Source of the DNA: an uncultured Oscillospiraceae bacterium
Lineage (GTDB): Bacteria; Bacillota; Clostridia; Oscillospirales; Ruminococcaceae
DNA length: 64,000 nucleotides
Direction of reading: 5' to 3'
NCBI GenBank assembly: GCA_910584715.1
Contig: CAJUAN010000003.1
Location: 95,361 to 159,360 of the forward strand
Under the pieces are notes generated by a model. The model was given only the letters and a program-made list of their open reading frames with translations, was not told the DNA's origin and made no database searches. Position 1 is the stretch's first letter, and the number at the start of each line of letters is the position of its first letter. A program made the position numbers and the translations under genes. Below, piece by piece: positions 42,270-50,203 of the stretch.

Positions 42270-43088
42270 TCAGCCCCCTAAGCTTTTTTTGTAAGTAAGA
42301 ACCTCGAATCCTATCTCCGTAGTAAGATTTTCCAGTCTTTCCAAACGCTCGTGCCCCTCCGTCCCCGTCTTGTAAAAGTATGGGGTCATGGAAAACAACG
42401 CCGTTATATCCTCGTTCGAGGGCAGGAAAATCTCTCCCCCGACCTTTTCCGCGCCCAGAAACTCAAAGCCCTCAAGCCGATAATCCTTTACCGCGTTGGG
42501 GTACGGCTCGTCGTAGACCGCGCATTTGAGCTGCCACAAATGCCGCTCCGAGGGAATTACCATTATCAGCACGCCGTCCCGTTTCAGCACGCGGAGTATT
42601 TCCTCACCGCACCAAGGAGCGAAAAGGCTCGTGACAATATCGCAGCTTTCCGTTCCCACGGGCAGATGAAACACGCTCGCTGCCGCGAACAGCGCGGCTT
42701 TTGTACGTCTCGCGGCATAATCGGCGGCAAATTTGGAAATGTCTATCCCCAATATTTCCGCGTTCATGCCCTCCAGAGCATGAGCAATTTTTTCCGTGTA
42801 GTAACCCTCTCCGCAGCCCGCGTCAAGAACGGTACAGCCTGTTTCGGCATACCGCAGAACGGTACCGCAGAGCGCGTCCGCAAGAGGCTTGTAGTACCCC
42901 TTGTCAAGGAATTTTTTCCGCGCCTGCACCATAAGCTTGTTGTCGCCGGGCAGCGCGGAGTTCATGCGGTCGGCGGTGAGCAGATTTACATATCCGCTTT
43001 TAGCGATGTCGAAGCAGTGCCTTTGAGGACACAGGAACGACTTTCCCTCCCGTGCAAGCGCGCCTCCGCATTTCGGACAGATAAGCAT
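42270..43088 (-). CDS. 23S rRNA guanine-N1 methyltransferase, RlmA type
   Basis: The 272-residue protein has an N-terminal zinc-binding region (CPKCGGAL ... FLCPQRHCFD), the RlmA signature SGYVNLL, then a class I methyltransferase domain with VLDAGCGEGYYTEKI, EILGIDISKFAADYAARR and LFAPWCGEEILRVLKRDG. RlmA(I/II) enzymes methylate G745 or G748 of 23S rRNA; which of the two is not decided here. AAGGAG seven bases before the ATG at 43086-43088 fixes the start. It begins 10 bases after the trmK-Nif3 gene. Confidence 0.92.
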   Translation of the reverse strand: MLICPKCGGALAREGKSFLCPQRHCFDIAKSGYVNLLTADRMNSALPGDNKLMVQARKKFLDKGYYKPLADALCGTVLRYAETGCTVLDAGCGEGYYTEKIAHALEGMNAEILGIDISKFAADYAARRTKAALFAAASVFHLPVGTESCDIVTSLFAPWCGEEILRVLKRDGVLIMVIPSERHLWQLKCAVYDEPYPNAVKDYRLEGFEFLGAEKVGGEIFLPSNEDITALFSMTPYFYKTGTEGHERLERLENLTTEIGFEVLTYKKSLGG

Positions 43089-43098
43089 GGCAGTCTCC

Positions 43099-44532
43099 TT
43101 AAAAAATGTAATCAACAGGGTCCTTGTCGGCTTCCGCGCGAACCGCTTCAAGCTGGGGGTACTCCTCCTTAAAACGCTTTACCAGATAGGGGATAACGAT
43201 ATCCTCCGTGTGGAAATGTCCGCAGTCGTACAGAGCTATACCGCTGTTGCGGGCAGTTATCCACTGGTCGTGCTTAACGTCTCCTGTGATGTAAGCGTCC
43301 GCTCCCGCGGCAATTGCAAGAGGAAGATTTCCTCCCGCTCCCCCCGAGCAGAACGCAAGCCTTTTCACGATCCTGTCGCTGTCCGTGCAGCGGACTGCCG
43401 TACAGCCGAAAACGTCCTTGAGAAGCTTGCCCAGTTCCTTGGGTATCATCTTATTTCCCATATCGCATACCCAGCCGTAGCCCCGTCCGTCGGGGTGTAT
43501 AGGTTCAAGGACGCTTTGCTTTTTCAACTTCAGGATAGGAGCCAGCATATCAAAAATAATGTCGTTCACGCCGCCGTCCGCCATGTCGAGAGGCGAGTGG
43601 AAGCATATACAGGCTATTCCGTGCTTAAAGGCAAGGCAGGCGGGGTCGTTATCGTTCAAGGCGTAGAGCGGGTGGAATATCACCGGGTGGTGAGCGATTA
43701 TTGCCTCCGCGCCGATCTTGGCAGCCTCCCGCACGACCTCGCAGGTTATGTCGAGAGCGAACAGGACTTTTGTAACAGGAGCGTTCCCGTCCCCAACAAG
43801 CAGCCCCGAATTGTCACCCTTGTGAAGATTTTTCAAGGGGGCTATCTTATCCATTAAAATCATCAAATCGTTTACACTATACATATCTTTTCTTCCTATC
43901 CTTTTGAAAATTTCCGCCCCGAGAGCAAGCTTTTCGGTACTGCCCGAAGCCCTTCCCTCGCGGAAAAGCTTTTCCGCACTGCGTTCGGCGTACAGCTTTG
44001 CCGACGGCTCGTCAAGGTCAAGCTTCCCCAGTATTCGGAAAAGCTCCGTCGGTACGAACGGCTTCACGCCGCTTTTTACCGCGTTTATCACTGTGTAGCA
44101 GAACCTGCCGTCCGTAACGGCGCGCTGCTTCAGTATCTCAAAGCCGTTCCCGCAAAGGAAGTCAATAAGCCTTTCGGGACGGCTCATGGGCTGTAGTATC
44201 AGGTTTCTGCCCTCCAGCCAGTTGCAGCGGGAAAGAATATCGGCGATAAGCTCTCCGCCCATTCCCGCGATAACGATATCGGTTATCCCGTTTGGGGGAA
44301 TGCTTTCCAGACCGTTCGAAAGTATCAGTTCGGCTTTGCCGGATACTCCCGCCTTTTCAAGGGTCTCTCGCGCCGCGGCAAGAGGCTTTTCGTTTATATC
44401 GGCTGCAACGGCAGAAACACACTTTCCCTCGGAAAGCAGTTCCGCGACAAGGTACGCGTGGTCGGTACCCACGTCGCAGACCCTTGTGCCGCGGACAAGC
44501 TCCGCGCAAAGCTTCAGGCGTTTATCAAGCAT
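43099..44532 (-). CDS. Fusion of tRNA m1A22 methyltransferase TrmK and Nif3-like protein
   Basis: The 477-residue chain joins two proteins usually encoded side by side. Residues 1-216 are TrmK: VCDVGTDHAYLVAELL, IVIAGMGGELIADIL and LQPMSRPERLIDFL, methylating A22 of tRNA. Residues 217-477 are a Nif3/DUF34 protein with a dinuclear metal site (AIIAHHPVIFHPL, ICFHSPLD, ITGDVKHD, YDCGHFHTE), lacking the middle insert of the longer YqfO form. The junction RIGRKDMYSVNDL holds Met217, preceded by AGGA at nine bases, so the Nif3 part could also be made separately. No stop codon separates the two parts. The role of Nif3 proteins is still unclear. Confidence 0.92.
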   Translation of the reverse strand: MLDKRLKLCAELVRGTRVCDVGTDHAYLVAELLSEGKCVSAVAADINEKPLAAARETLEKAGVSGKAELILSNGLESIPPNGITDIVIAGMGGELIADILSRCNWLEGRNLILQPMSRPERLIDFLCGNGFEILKQRAVTDGRFCYTVINAVKSGVKPFVPTELFRILGKLDLDEPSAKLYAERSAEKLFREGRASGSTEKLALGAEIFKRIGRKDMYSVNDLMILMDKIAPLKNLHKGDNSGLLVGDGNAPVTKVLFALDITCEVVREAAKIGAEAIIAHHPVIFHPLYALNDNDPACLAFKHGIACICFHSPLDMADGGVNDIIFDMLAPILKLKKQSVLEPIHPDGRGYGWVCDMGNKMIPKELGKLLKDVFGCTAVRCTDSDRIVKRLAFCSGGAGGNLPLAIAAGADAYITGDVKHDQWITARNSGIALYDCGHFHTEDIVIPYLVKRFKEEYPQLEAVRAEADKDPVDYIF

Positions 44533-44698
44533 ATTGAGCTCAATGTCCTTTCAATACATATGAATCATTGCTCATATGTATTATATTTCATTTTATGGAA
44601 CAGTTAAACATACAATTCGTAAACAAACAATGTACAAAGAATTATCCAAAATACATCAAGAGCGTAAAGCAAAAACCTTACGCCCTTAACGATAACGA

Positions 44699-44905
44699 TC
44701 ACTTATTCTCGAAATGTTTGCTCAGCTTTGCAACAAGGTCGTCCGGATTTACTCCGTGTACCGCGCAGGCGTCCGCAATGCTTTCGCCCCTTGCCGAGGG
44801 GCAGCCAAGACAGTGCATACCCATTTCCATAAAGAACGGAGCGGTGTCCGGGTCAAGGTCGAGTACGTCTCCGATTATCATATCTTTTGTGATCTTAACG
44901 CTCAT
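44699..44905 (-). CDS. DUF1858 (hybrid-cluster-associated redox disulfide) protein
   Basis: The 68-residue protein begins VKITKDMIIGDVLDLDP and carries the motif GMHCLGCPSARGES (Cys at about 32 and 35), the CxxC of the DUF1858 family, ending VHGVNPDDLVAKL. The family has a ScdA_N-like fold and is linked with iron-sulfur or redox proteins of anaerobes; the CxxC pair suggests disulfide chemistry or metal binding. GGAGG precedes the ATG. It has its own promoter and is divergent from the rhomboid-like gene. Confidence 0.92.
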   Translation of the reverse strand: MSVKITKDMIIGDVLDLDPDTAPFFMEMGMHCLGCPSARGESIADACAVHGVNPDDLVAKLSKHFENK

Positions 44906-44937
44906 TTTAACATTCCTCCAAAATATACTATATTAGT

Positions 44938-44966
44938 ATTATAACCTATTTTTCCGAAATTTGCAA
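44938..44966 (-). promoter_or_regulatory. Promoter of the DUF1858 gene
   Basis: TTGCAA (44961-44966), a 17-bp spacer and TATAAT (44938-44943). Confidence 0.75.
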
Positions 44967-44973
44967 TAGGCAG

Positions 44974-45002
44974 TTGATTTTTTTGCGGACAAGTGGTATA
45001 AT
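44974..45002 (+). promoter_or_regulatory. Promoter of the rhomboid-like gene
   Basis: TTGATT (44974-44979), a 17-bp spacer and TATAAT (44997-45002); the two divergent -35 boxes are only 7 bp apart. Confidence 0.75.
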
Positions 45003-45040
45003 TGCAATATCTTCCAAAATTATGAAACGAGGTATTTTAA

Positions 45041-45691
45041 GTGAATCTACTGAACAAGCTTGAAAGAAAGTTCGGACGTTACTACATCAGCAACCTGATG
45101 CTTTACATCGTTATCGGCACGGGAATAGTGTATGCGTTCTGGTTCCTTGCACCTGACATACCGCTGCTGTCGTTTTTATCCTTTGACCGCGGCGCGATAA
45201 TGCGCGGGCAGATATGGAGAGTGCTGTCCTTTATCTTTATACCGGAAAGCGGCAGTCCGATAAGTATGGTATTCTGGCTGTATCTGTACTGGCTTATCGG
45301 CTCGAGTCTGGAGGACTACTGGGGCGGCTTCCGCTTCAACGTCTACTATTTCTGCGGAGCTCTTTTCGCCGTTATAGGCGGATTTATCACGGGCTATGCC
45401 ACGGTGCACTATCTGAACCTTACGCTGTTTCTTGCAATAGCCGTCATCAACCCGAATATGCAGCTGCTGCTGTTTTTCTTCCTGCCGGTAAAGATGAAGT
45501 GGCTGGCGTGGATAGACGCGGCGTTCCTGATCTATAATTTTATCTTTACGCCGTTTATGGAGCGCAGGATAATAATTCTTATGTCCGTGCTCAACTTCCT
45601 GCTCTTTTTCGGCGGGGACTTCTTCCGCTTTATCCGCGACAAGATAAAGTACAGGAAGGTACGCAGCAATTTCAAAAACAGGAACCGCTAA
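45041..45691 (+). CDS. Rhomboid-like membrane protein, probably not a protease
   Basis: The 216-residue protein has about six helices. The rhomboid-type block GQIWRVLSFIFIP (like the WR motif of loop 1) and YWLIGSSLEDYWGGFRFNVYYFCGALF are present, but the catalytic GxSG is replaced by a region reading GALFAVIGG and no catalytic His is evident in the last helices. It therefore looks like an inactive member of the rhomboid superfamily. GTG is the start (45041), with CGAGG upstream. A single-gene unit with a strong terminator. Function is unknown. Confidence 0.82.
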   Translation: MNLLNKLERKFGRYYISNLMLYIVIGTGIVYAFWFLAPDIPLLSFLSFDRGAIMRGQIWRVLSFIFIPESGSPISMVFWLYLYWLIGSSLEDYWGGFRFNVYYFCGALFAVIGGFITGYATVHYLNLTLFLAIAVINPNMQLLLFFFLPVKMKWLAWIDAAFLIYNFIFTPFMERRIIILMSVLNFLLFFGGDFFRFIRDKIKYRKVRSNFKNRNR

Positions 45692-45694
45692 AGC

Positions 45695-45734
45695 AAAACC
45701 GTTTTATGACCGCGCGCAGTCATAAAACGGTTTT
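45695..45734. terminator. Terminator after the rhomboid-like gene
   Basis: A perfect 16-bp stem (45695-45710 with 45719-45734, AAAACCG...CGGTTTT) with an 8-base loop and T run. Confidence 0.9.
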
Positions 45735-45758
45735 TATTTTATATAGATAAACGTCACT

Positions 45759-45880
45759 TTATTTCCTGCTCGGAGTAACCGAAATAACCTGCATCAAAAA
45801 AGCTTTAAAAGTAATATCAAGCCCGCCGCAAATTTTCCTTATCGTTGAAACAGTTGAACTGTATTTATAGCAAACCATAA
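45759..45880 (-). pseudogene. Remnant of an XRE regulator (C-terminal part)
   Basis: In one frame, ending at a TAA (45759-45761), the minus strand reads STVSTIRKICGGLDITFKAF, which is the typical end of an XRE helix-turn-helix domain. Upstream the sequence loses recognisable similarity and has no start with a ribosome site. It is a decayed fragment. Confidence 0.55.
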
Positions 45881-45942
45881 AAATAACCTTACTGGTAGAT
45901 ACGGATTTTCCCCGCCCGCTGTACAAAATATATTAGTGCAAC

Positions 45943-45966
45943 GGGACGGGAAACCTGTCTCATACA
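45943..45966. repeat. Decayed copy of the dispersed hairpin repeat
   Basis: GGGACGGG-aaa-CCTGTCTC followed by ATACA matches the intact copy at 50177-50200 with a few changes, so its stem is weakened. Confidence 0.6.
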
Positions 45967-46003
45967 GATTTGGTCCGGATATTTATATGTACCGCTATAA
46001 TAA

Positions 46004-46106
46004 AATAAAGTTCAAGGTGAAATTTTGTCGGGCGCAGCACCAAAGGAAGATATTGACAAGTGCATAGAAAAACGCAGTGAAAAGTTTATAGAACTTGCAG
46101 GCTGAT
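46004..46106 (+). pseudogene. Possible fragment of a decayed coding region
   Basis: One frame reads KVQGEILSGAAPKEDIDK and then CIEKRSEK. One base would have to be dropped near 46081 for it to go on as FIELAG and stop. The flavodoxin-tail-like composition suggests a gene remnant, but it is too short to assign. Confidence 0.25.
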
Positions 46107-46131
46107 GCGTTTGCTGTTATGACGGAAACGA

Positions 46132-46177
46132 AAAAACTGCGCCGGCAGGACAGGTCAAACCGTCCGCATGGCGCAGA
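46132..46177 (-). terminator. Terminator of the rnf operon
   Basis: Arms CTGCGCC / GGCGCAG with an inner GGAC/GTCC pair, followed on the minus strand by TTTTTT. Confidence 0.85.
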
Positions 46178-46200
46178 AAAAAGGTATTGAGATCATAAAT

Positions 46201-47013
46201 TTATTTGACTGACTCATAAACGCCGTCGCACTTGCGTATCGCCTTTGTGGGACACGCTTCCGCGCAGGCTCCGCAGGCGGTGCATTTTGAGTAGTCGATG
46301 CGCGCGAGGTTGTTCTCAACGTGTATGGCGTCGTGCTCGCACTTTTTCTCGCATATTTTGCAGCCGATACAGCCGCTTTTGCAGACGCTCCGCACTATCT
46401 TTCCGATATCCGTGGAGGAGCAGCAAACGTCGATCTTTTTGTCGATGTCCCTTAACACGATAAGATGATCGGGACACGCCTTTGTACAGAGTCCGCAGCC
46501 TATGCACTTGGATTTATCCACGCGGGCAAGACCGTCGCGCACTATAATAGCGTTCTGAGGACAGACCCTCGCGCAGTCCCCGAAGCCGAGACAGCCGTGG
46601 GTGCAGACCTCCGAGCCGTTGTAGAAGCGGTTCGCCGCCTTGCAGGACTGCACTCCGTTAAAGATGAATTTGCTTTCGGTTGCGTTGCAGTCTCCGTTGC
46701 ACAAAACTACCGCCACCTGCGGGGTAACGGTCATCTCGTCGATACCCATTATCTCGGATATTTTTTTGGAGCACTCCGCGCCGCCCGGCTTGCACATATT
46801 TGTGGGAACGCCGTTATGCACCACTGCGGCGGCGTAGTCCGCGCAGCCCGAGAATCCGCAGGAGCCGCAGTTTACCTGCGGGAGAGCCTCGTTTACCGCT
46901 TCGACCCTTTCGTCGGTCTTGACCTCGAATATCTTCGAGCAGACGGTAAGCAGGACTCCCGCCGCAAGACCTATCGCGCCGAACACAAGCATCGGCAGAA
47001 TATATGTTGACAT
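46201..47013 (-). CDS. rnfB: Rnf complex subunit B (ferredoxin-binding, multi-cluster)
   Basis: The 270-residue protein has an N-terminal membrane helix (about 5-27), the Fe-S domain CGSCGFSGCADYAA ... MCKPGG, a clostridial cysteine region (CNGDCNATESKF, CTHGCLGFGDCARVCP) and three more ferredoxin motifs (CIGCGLCTKACP, CIGCKICEKKC, CTACGACAEACP). It accepts electrons from reduced ferredoxin and passes them into the membrane part. It is the last gene of the operon, 72 bases after rnfA; that gap holds a hairpin repeat. AAAGA-type ribosome site before the ATG. Confidence 0.96.
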   Translation of the reverse strand: MSTYILPMLVFGAIGLAAGVLLTVCSKIFEVKTDERVEAVNEALPQVNCGSCGFSGCADYAAAVVHNGVPTNMCKPGGAECSKKISEIMGIDEMTVTPQVAVVLCNGDCNATESKFIFNGVQSCKAANRFYNGSEVCTHGCLGFGDCARVCPQNAIIVRDGLARVDKSKCIGCGLCTKACPDHLIVLRDIDKKIDVCCSSTDIGKIVRSVCKSGCIGCKICEKKCEHDAIHVENNLARIDYSKCTACGACAEACPTKAIRKCDGVYESVK

Positions 47014-47041
47014 TTCTTTAAATCACCCTTTGCAGTTTGTT

Positions 47042-47071
47042 TGTAGGGCAGGGACTTGCCCCCACCCTGCG
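47042..47071. repeat. Dispersed hairpin repeat in the rnfA-rnfB gap
   Basis: TGTA then GGGCAGGG, an 11-base loop and CCCTGC: a variant of the TGTAGGGG-type hairpin family. Confidence 0.65.
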
Positions 47072-47085
47072 GTATTACAATTACA

Positions 47086-47664
47086 TTATCCGAACATTCC
47101 CGAAAAGCCCATAAAGCTTACCGAAACTATGGAGGCGGCGATAAGAGTCGCGGGAACTCCCTTAAAGGTCTCGGGAACGTTCGCCGCGTTCACCCGTGAG
47201 CGTACTCCGCTGAATATCAGCAGGGCAAGCGTAAAGCCCAGACCCGCTCCGAGTGCGTTGAACACAGACTGGATCATAGTGTAGCCGCTGTCGATATTGA
47301 GAATGGTAACGCCCAGAACCGCGCAGTTAGTGGTGATAAGAGGCAGGAAAACTCCCAGCGCACTGTACAGCGAGGGGACTTTCTTTTTCAGCACCATTTC
47401 CACAAGCTGAACAAACAGGGCAATTATAAGTATGAACGCGATAGTCTTGAGGTACTCCAGACCCATGGGCACAAGCACGAACATATAGATAGGATATGTA
47501 CAGAGCGTCGCGCAGACCATTACAAAGGTAACGGCAGCTCCCATGCCCGCCGCGCTGTCAAGCTTTTTGGATACGCCTAAAAACGGACAGATACCCATGA
47601 ACTTTGACAGTACGAAGTTATCCACAAAAATCGCGCTCAAAAGAATTACAAGCAAGCTTTTCAT
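47086..47664 (-). CDS. rnfA: Rnf complex subunit A (membrane, NqrE-like)
   Basis: The 192-residue integral protein has six helices with the conserved start VDNFVLSKFMGICPFLGVSKK, the internal LITTNCAVLGV and the closing SVSFMGFSGMF. The Cys residues in GICPF and TTNCA match those that hold the intramembrane iron centre with RnfE. Its ATG overlaps the rnfE stop in ATGA (4 bases). Together RnfA and RnfE form the pseudo-symmetric electron path across the membrane. Confidence 0.96.
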   Translation of the reverse strand: MKSLLVILLSAIFVDNFVLSKFMGICPFLGVSKKLDSAAGMGAAVTFVMVCATLCTYPIYMFVLVPMGLEYLKTIAFILIIALFVQLVEMVLKKKVPSLYSALGVFLPLITTNCAVLGVTILNIDSGYTMIQSVFNALGAGLGFTLALLIFSGVRSRVNAANVPETFKGVPATLIAASIVSVSFMGFSGMFG

Positions 47665-48353
47665 TGTGCGGCAGCCTCCTTGACGTCGTTATTTTCTTTG
47701 TTAAAGGTGGGACAGCTCGCCGCGTTGGGACAGTTGGCGCAGCCTATTTCCTGCGGCGGCTTTTTCTTTGTAATCTTATTTACCAGTGCGATGACTACTC
47801 CCAGCGTGAAGAAGCCTCCCGCGGGCATTATGAACATTGTCATTGTGACGGGCAGATGCAGGTCAAAGCCCAGCCAATGCCCCGTACCGATTATCTCGCG
47901 GATAGAACCCATTGTGAACAGGGAGAGAGTAAAGCCCAGTCCCATACCTAAACCGTCCAGTATGGAATGGAAAACGCCGTTCTTTGAAGCGAACGCCTCG
48001 GCGCGTCCAAGGATTATACAGTTTACCGTAATTAGCGAAAGGAACAGCCCCAGACTGTTATAGAGAGCGGGGATATAGCCTTTCAGGATAAACTCGATAA
48101 GGGTAACAAAGCTTGCGATGACCACTATAAAGCAGGGCAGCCGCACCGCTTTGGGTATAACGTTTTTCAGCAGCGATATTACCGCGTTGGAGCAGACAAG
48201 CACGAAAGTCGTTGCAAGACCCATGCCTATGCCGTTTGAAGCCATGGTGGTAACGGCAAGTGTGGGACACATTCCCAGCAGAGTTACCAGCGTGGGGTTT
48301 TCTTTTATGAGACCCTTGGTAAGCTCATAAAGACCGCTTTTCTTTTCAGCCAT
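47661..48353 (-). CDS. rnfE: Rnf complex subunit E (membrane, NqrD-like)
   Basis: The 230-residue membrane protein has six helices with NPTLVTLLGMCPTLAVTTMA and LSLITVNCIILGRAEAFASKN, homologous to RnfA including the Cys pairs (GMCPT, VNCII). The tail is extended by a cysteine-bearing segment (CANCPNAASCPTF, about residues 205-217), an addition not needed in the core family that could bind a metal. The start lies in TAATG overlap with rnfG; the end overlaps rnfA by 4 bases. Confidence 0.96.
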   Translation of the reverse strand: MAEKKSGLYELTKGLIKENPTLVTLLGMCPTLAVTTMASNGIGMGLATTFVLVCSNAVISLLKNVIPKAVRLPCFIVVIASFVTLIEFILKGYIPALYNSLGLFLSLITVNCIILGRAEAFASKNGVFHSILDGLGMGLGFTLSLFTMGSIREIIGTGHWLGFDLHLPVTMTMFIMPAGGFFTLGVVIALVNKITKKKPPQEIGCANCPNAASCPTFNKENNDVKEAAAQ

Positions 48354-49084
48354 TACTCCTCAGCTCCTTCCTGTTCAACTACGGTATCCGTTGTTATATC
48401 AATGTTTACGGGATTTTCCTTGTGTCCCAAAGCGGGAGAAAAATACGCGTCCATATCCATTTGCTCGTATGCGGAAAGGGCAGTCCTTACGGCGGAGTAC
48501 ATTCCGTTTGAGGAATATGTGGCTCCCGTTACCGCGTCAAGTGTAAAGCCGCCTGCGGAACCGCCGCTGAGCTGCTTTTCTATTTCAAGGGACTGTATTT
48601 CCGCCCTTGTTCCCCAGACCGCTTTAGCCTTTACCGGAGCTTTTTCCTCCGTTACTGTATCCGGATAGCGGACTCCTTTGAACTGTCCGAGAAAACCTGG
48701 ATCCTGCACCTTTGTGCCGAGACCGGGAGTCTCACCGATAGTCATAATAGACACTCCGCTGACCGCGCCGCTTTTGTCAACTCCGACCAAAACGTGAAGT
48801 CCCCCCGTGGAGTAGCCGTCCGCGGTTATCTCAAATGCGGCGTTCTCGCCGTCCCAAAGAACGGAGGTCACGCCCTCATAGGTCAGCACCGTTCCGTCCT
48901 CGTTTTTCAGCATCTCGAAGCCCTCCGCGGAACCGTACACCTCTGTAAGTCCCGCCGTGAGCTTGTCGGTGATAATACCCGTCGTATCCGTATAGGTAGC
49001 TTCGTAAGCCGCTACAAGCAGTCCGCAGGTGATAAGACATATCAAAGTCAGCACCAAAGGCGGCTTTATCTTTTCATTAAACAT
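48353..49084 (-). CDS. rnfG: Rnf complex subunit G (covalent FMN)
   Basis: The 243-residue protein has one N-terminal membrane helix and an external FMN-binding domain with TPGLGTKVQDPGFLGQFKG and the flavinylation motif DAVTGATYSS, where Thr189 should carry FMN added by ApbE. AAAGGAG nine bases before the ATG. It overlaps rnfE by one base (TAATG). It transfers electrons between RnfD and RnfC on the path to NAD. Confidence 0.96.
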   Translation of the reverse strand: MFNEKIKPPLVLTLICLITCGLLVAAYEATYTDTTGIITDKLTAGLTEVYGSAEGFEMLKNEDGTVLTYEGVTSVLWDGENAAFEITADGYSTGGLHVLVGVDKSGAVSGVSIMTIGETPGLGTKVQDPGFLGQFKGVRYPDTVTEEKAPVKAKAVWGTRAEIQSLEIEKQLSGGSAGGFTLDAVTGATYSSNGMYSAVRTALSAYEQMDMDAYFSPALGHKENPVNIDITTDTVVEQEGAEE

Positions 49085-49118
49085 TTATGTAACTCCTTTC
49101 ATTACGCTTATTTCGCGC

Positions 49119-49144
49119 GGGCGGATATGGAATCCGCCCCTACG
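49119..49144. repeat. Dispersed hairpin repeat at the rnfD stop
   Basis: GGGCGGAT, a 5-base loop and ATCCGCCC followed by CTACG. The right edge overlaps the TAG stop of rnfD. Confidence 0.72.
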
Positions 49145-50135
49145 ACTTCACAGGCTTCTTTGCTCCGAAGGGAGACGCTTTTGTCAGCCTGTCGATGTAG
49201 GGCGTAAGCAGGTTCATAAGCAATATGGAGAATGAAACTCCCTCGGGGAAGCTTCCGAAGCTTCGGATTATAAACGTTACCAGGCCGCAGCCTATTCCGA
49301 AAACCACCTTGCCCTTTGTTGTGAGGGGAGTTGTGGCATAATCGGTAGCCATAAAGAACGCGCCTATGAGAAGTCCCCCTGCGAGTACGCCGTACAGCGT
49401 CTCAACAAGGCTTCCGGTATAGATCAGCGTCAGTACCGCAAAGCTGCCTATAAAAGCGATAGGGGTCGCGGGAGATATCACCTTTATCACGATAAGGAAA
49501 AGTCCGCCTAAAATAAGCATCGCCGCGCAGGTCTCGCCGATACAGCCGCCTGTTTCTCCCCAGAACATTTCCGACAGGGTAAAGGGAGCCATTTTCCGCA
49601 GACTTGTTCCAACTGAGTAAACGGTGGCATCCTGAAATTCAAGCCATTCCGCGGCGAGAGGAGTGGCGCTTGTTTCCGCGTCCACCGCGCCGCTGTACCA
49701 GTAGGGCTTCACCCAATTCGACATCTGGGGCGTAAAGGACAGCATAAGCACTATTCTCGCGGCTATGGCAGGGTTCGCAAAGTTCTGACCGATACCGCCG
49801 AAAAGCTGCTTGACGACGACAATAGCCACAAAGCTGCCTATCACCGCAACGTAAAACGGTACGGTGGCGGGCAGGTTCATGCCTAAAAGAAGTCCCGTAA
49901 CGACCGCGGACAGGTCTCCTATTGTCTGATCCTTTTTCATGACAATACGGCAGAGCGCCTCGAAGATAACGCACGCCGCGATACATACCGCAAGAACGGC
50001 GGCAGCCCGCGGTCCGAAGAAAACGCAGCCCGCCATTGCCGCGGGGAAAAGCGCGATTATCACCGTCAGCATTATTTTGGACGTTGACATATCCGCCGCG
50101 CGGTGGGGCGACGGCGATACAAATAATCCTTTCAA
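49140..50135 (-). CDS. rnfD: Rnf complex subunit D (membrane, covalent FMN)
   Basis: The 331-residue integral protein has about nine helices, with the N-terminal family motif FVSPSPHRAADMSTSKIML, GGIGQNFANPAIAARIVL and the motif SATPLAAEW, whose Thr158 is the expected FMN site. The start is TTG at 50133-50135: the conserved family N-terminus begins exactly here and AAAAGGA lies ten bases upstream; no ATG is in frame. RnfD is thought to help form the ion path. Repeat hairpins flank it on both sides. Confidence 0.95.
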   Translation of the reverse strand: MKGLFVSPSPHRAADMSTSKIMLTVIIALFPAAMAGCVFFGPRAAAVLAVCIAACVIFEALCRIVMKKDQTIGDLSAVVTGLLLGMNLPATVPFYVAVIGSFVAIVVVKQLFGGIGQNFANPAIAARIVLMLSFTPQMSNWVKPYWYSGAVDAETSATPLAAEWLEFQDATVYSVGTSLRKMAPFTLSEMFWGETGGCIGETCAAMLILGGLFLIVIKVISPATPIAFIGSFAVLTLIYTGSLVETLYGVLAGGLLIGAFFMATDYATTPLTTKGKVVFGIGCGLVTFIIRSFGSFPEGVSFSILLMNLLTPYIDRLTKASPFGAKKPVKS

Positions 50136-50176
50136 ATCAAATCATATCCTTTTCATATTTTAACTGTTTAACCGGC

Positions 50177-50200
50177 GGGACGGGAGACCCGTCCCCTACA
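50177..50200. repeat. Dispersed hairpin repeat in the rnfC-rnfD gap
   Basis: A perfect GGGACGGG-aga-CCCGTCCC hairpin followed by CTACA, identical in plan to half of the copy at 12244-12319. Confidence 0.8.
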
Positions 50201-50203
50201 GCA

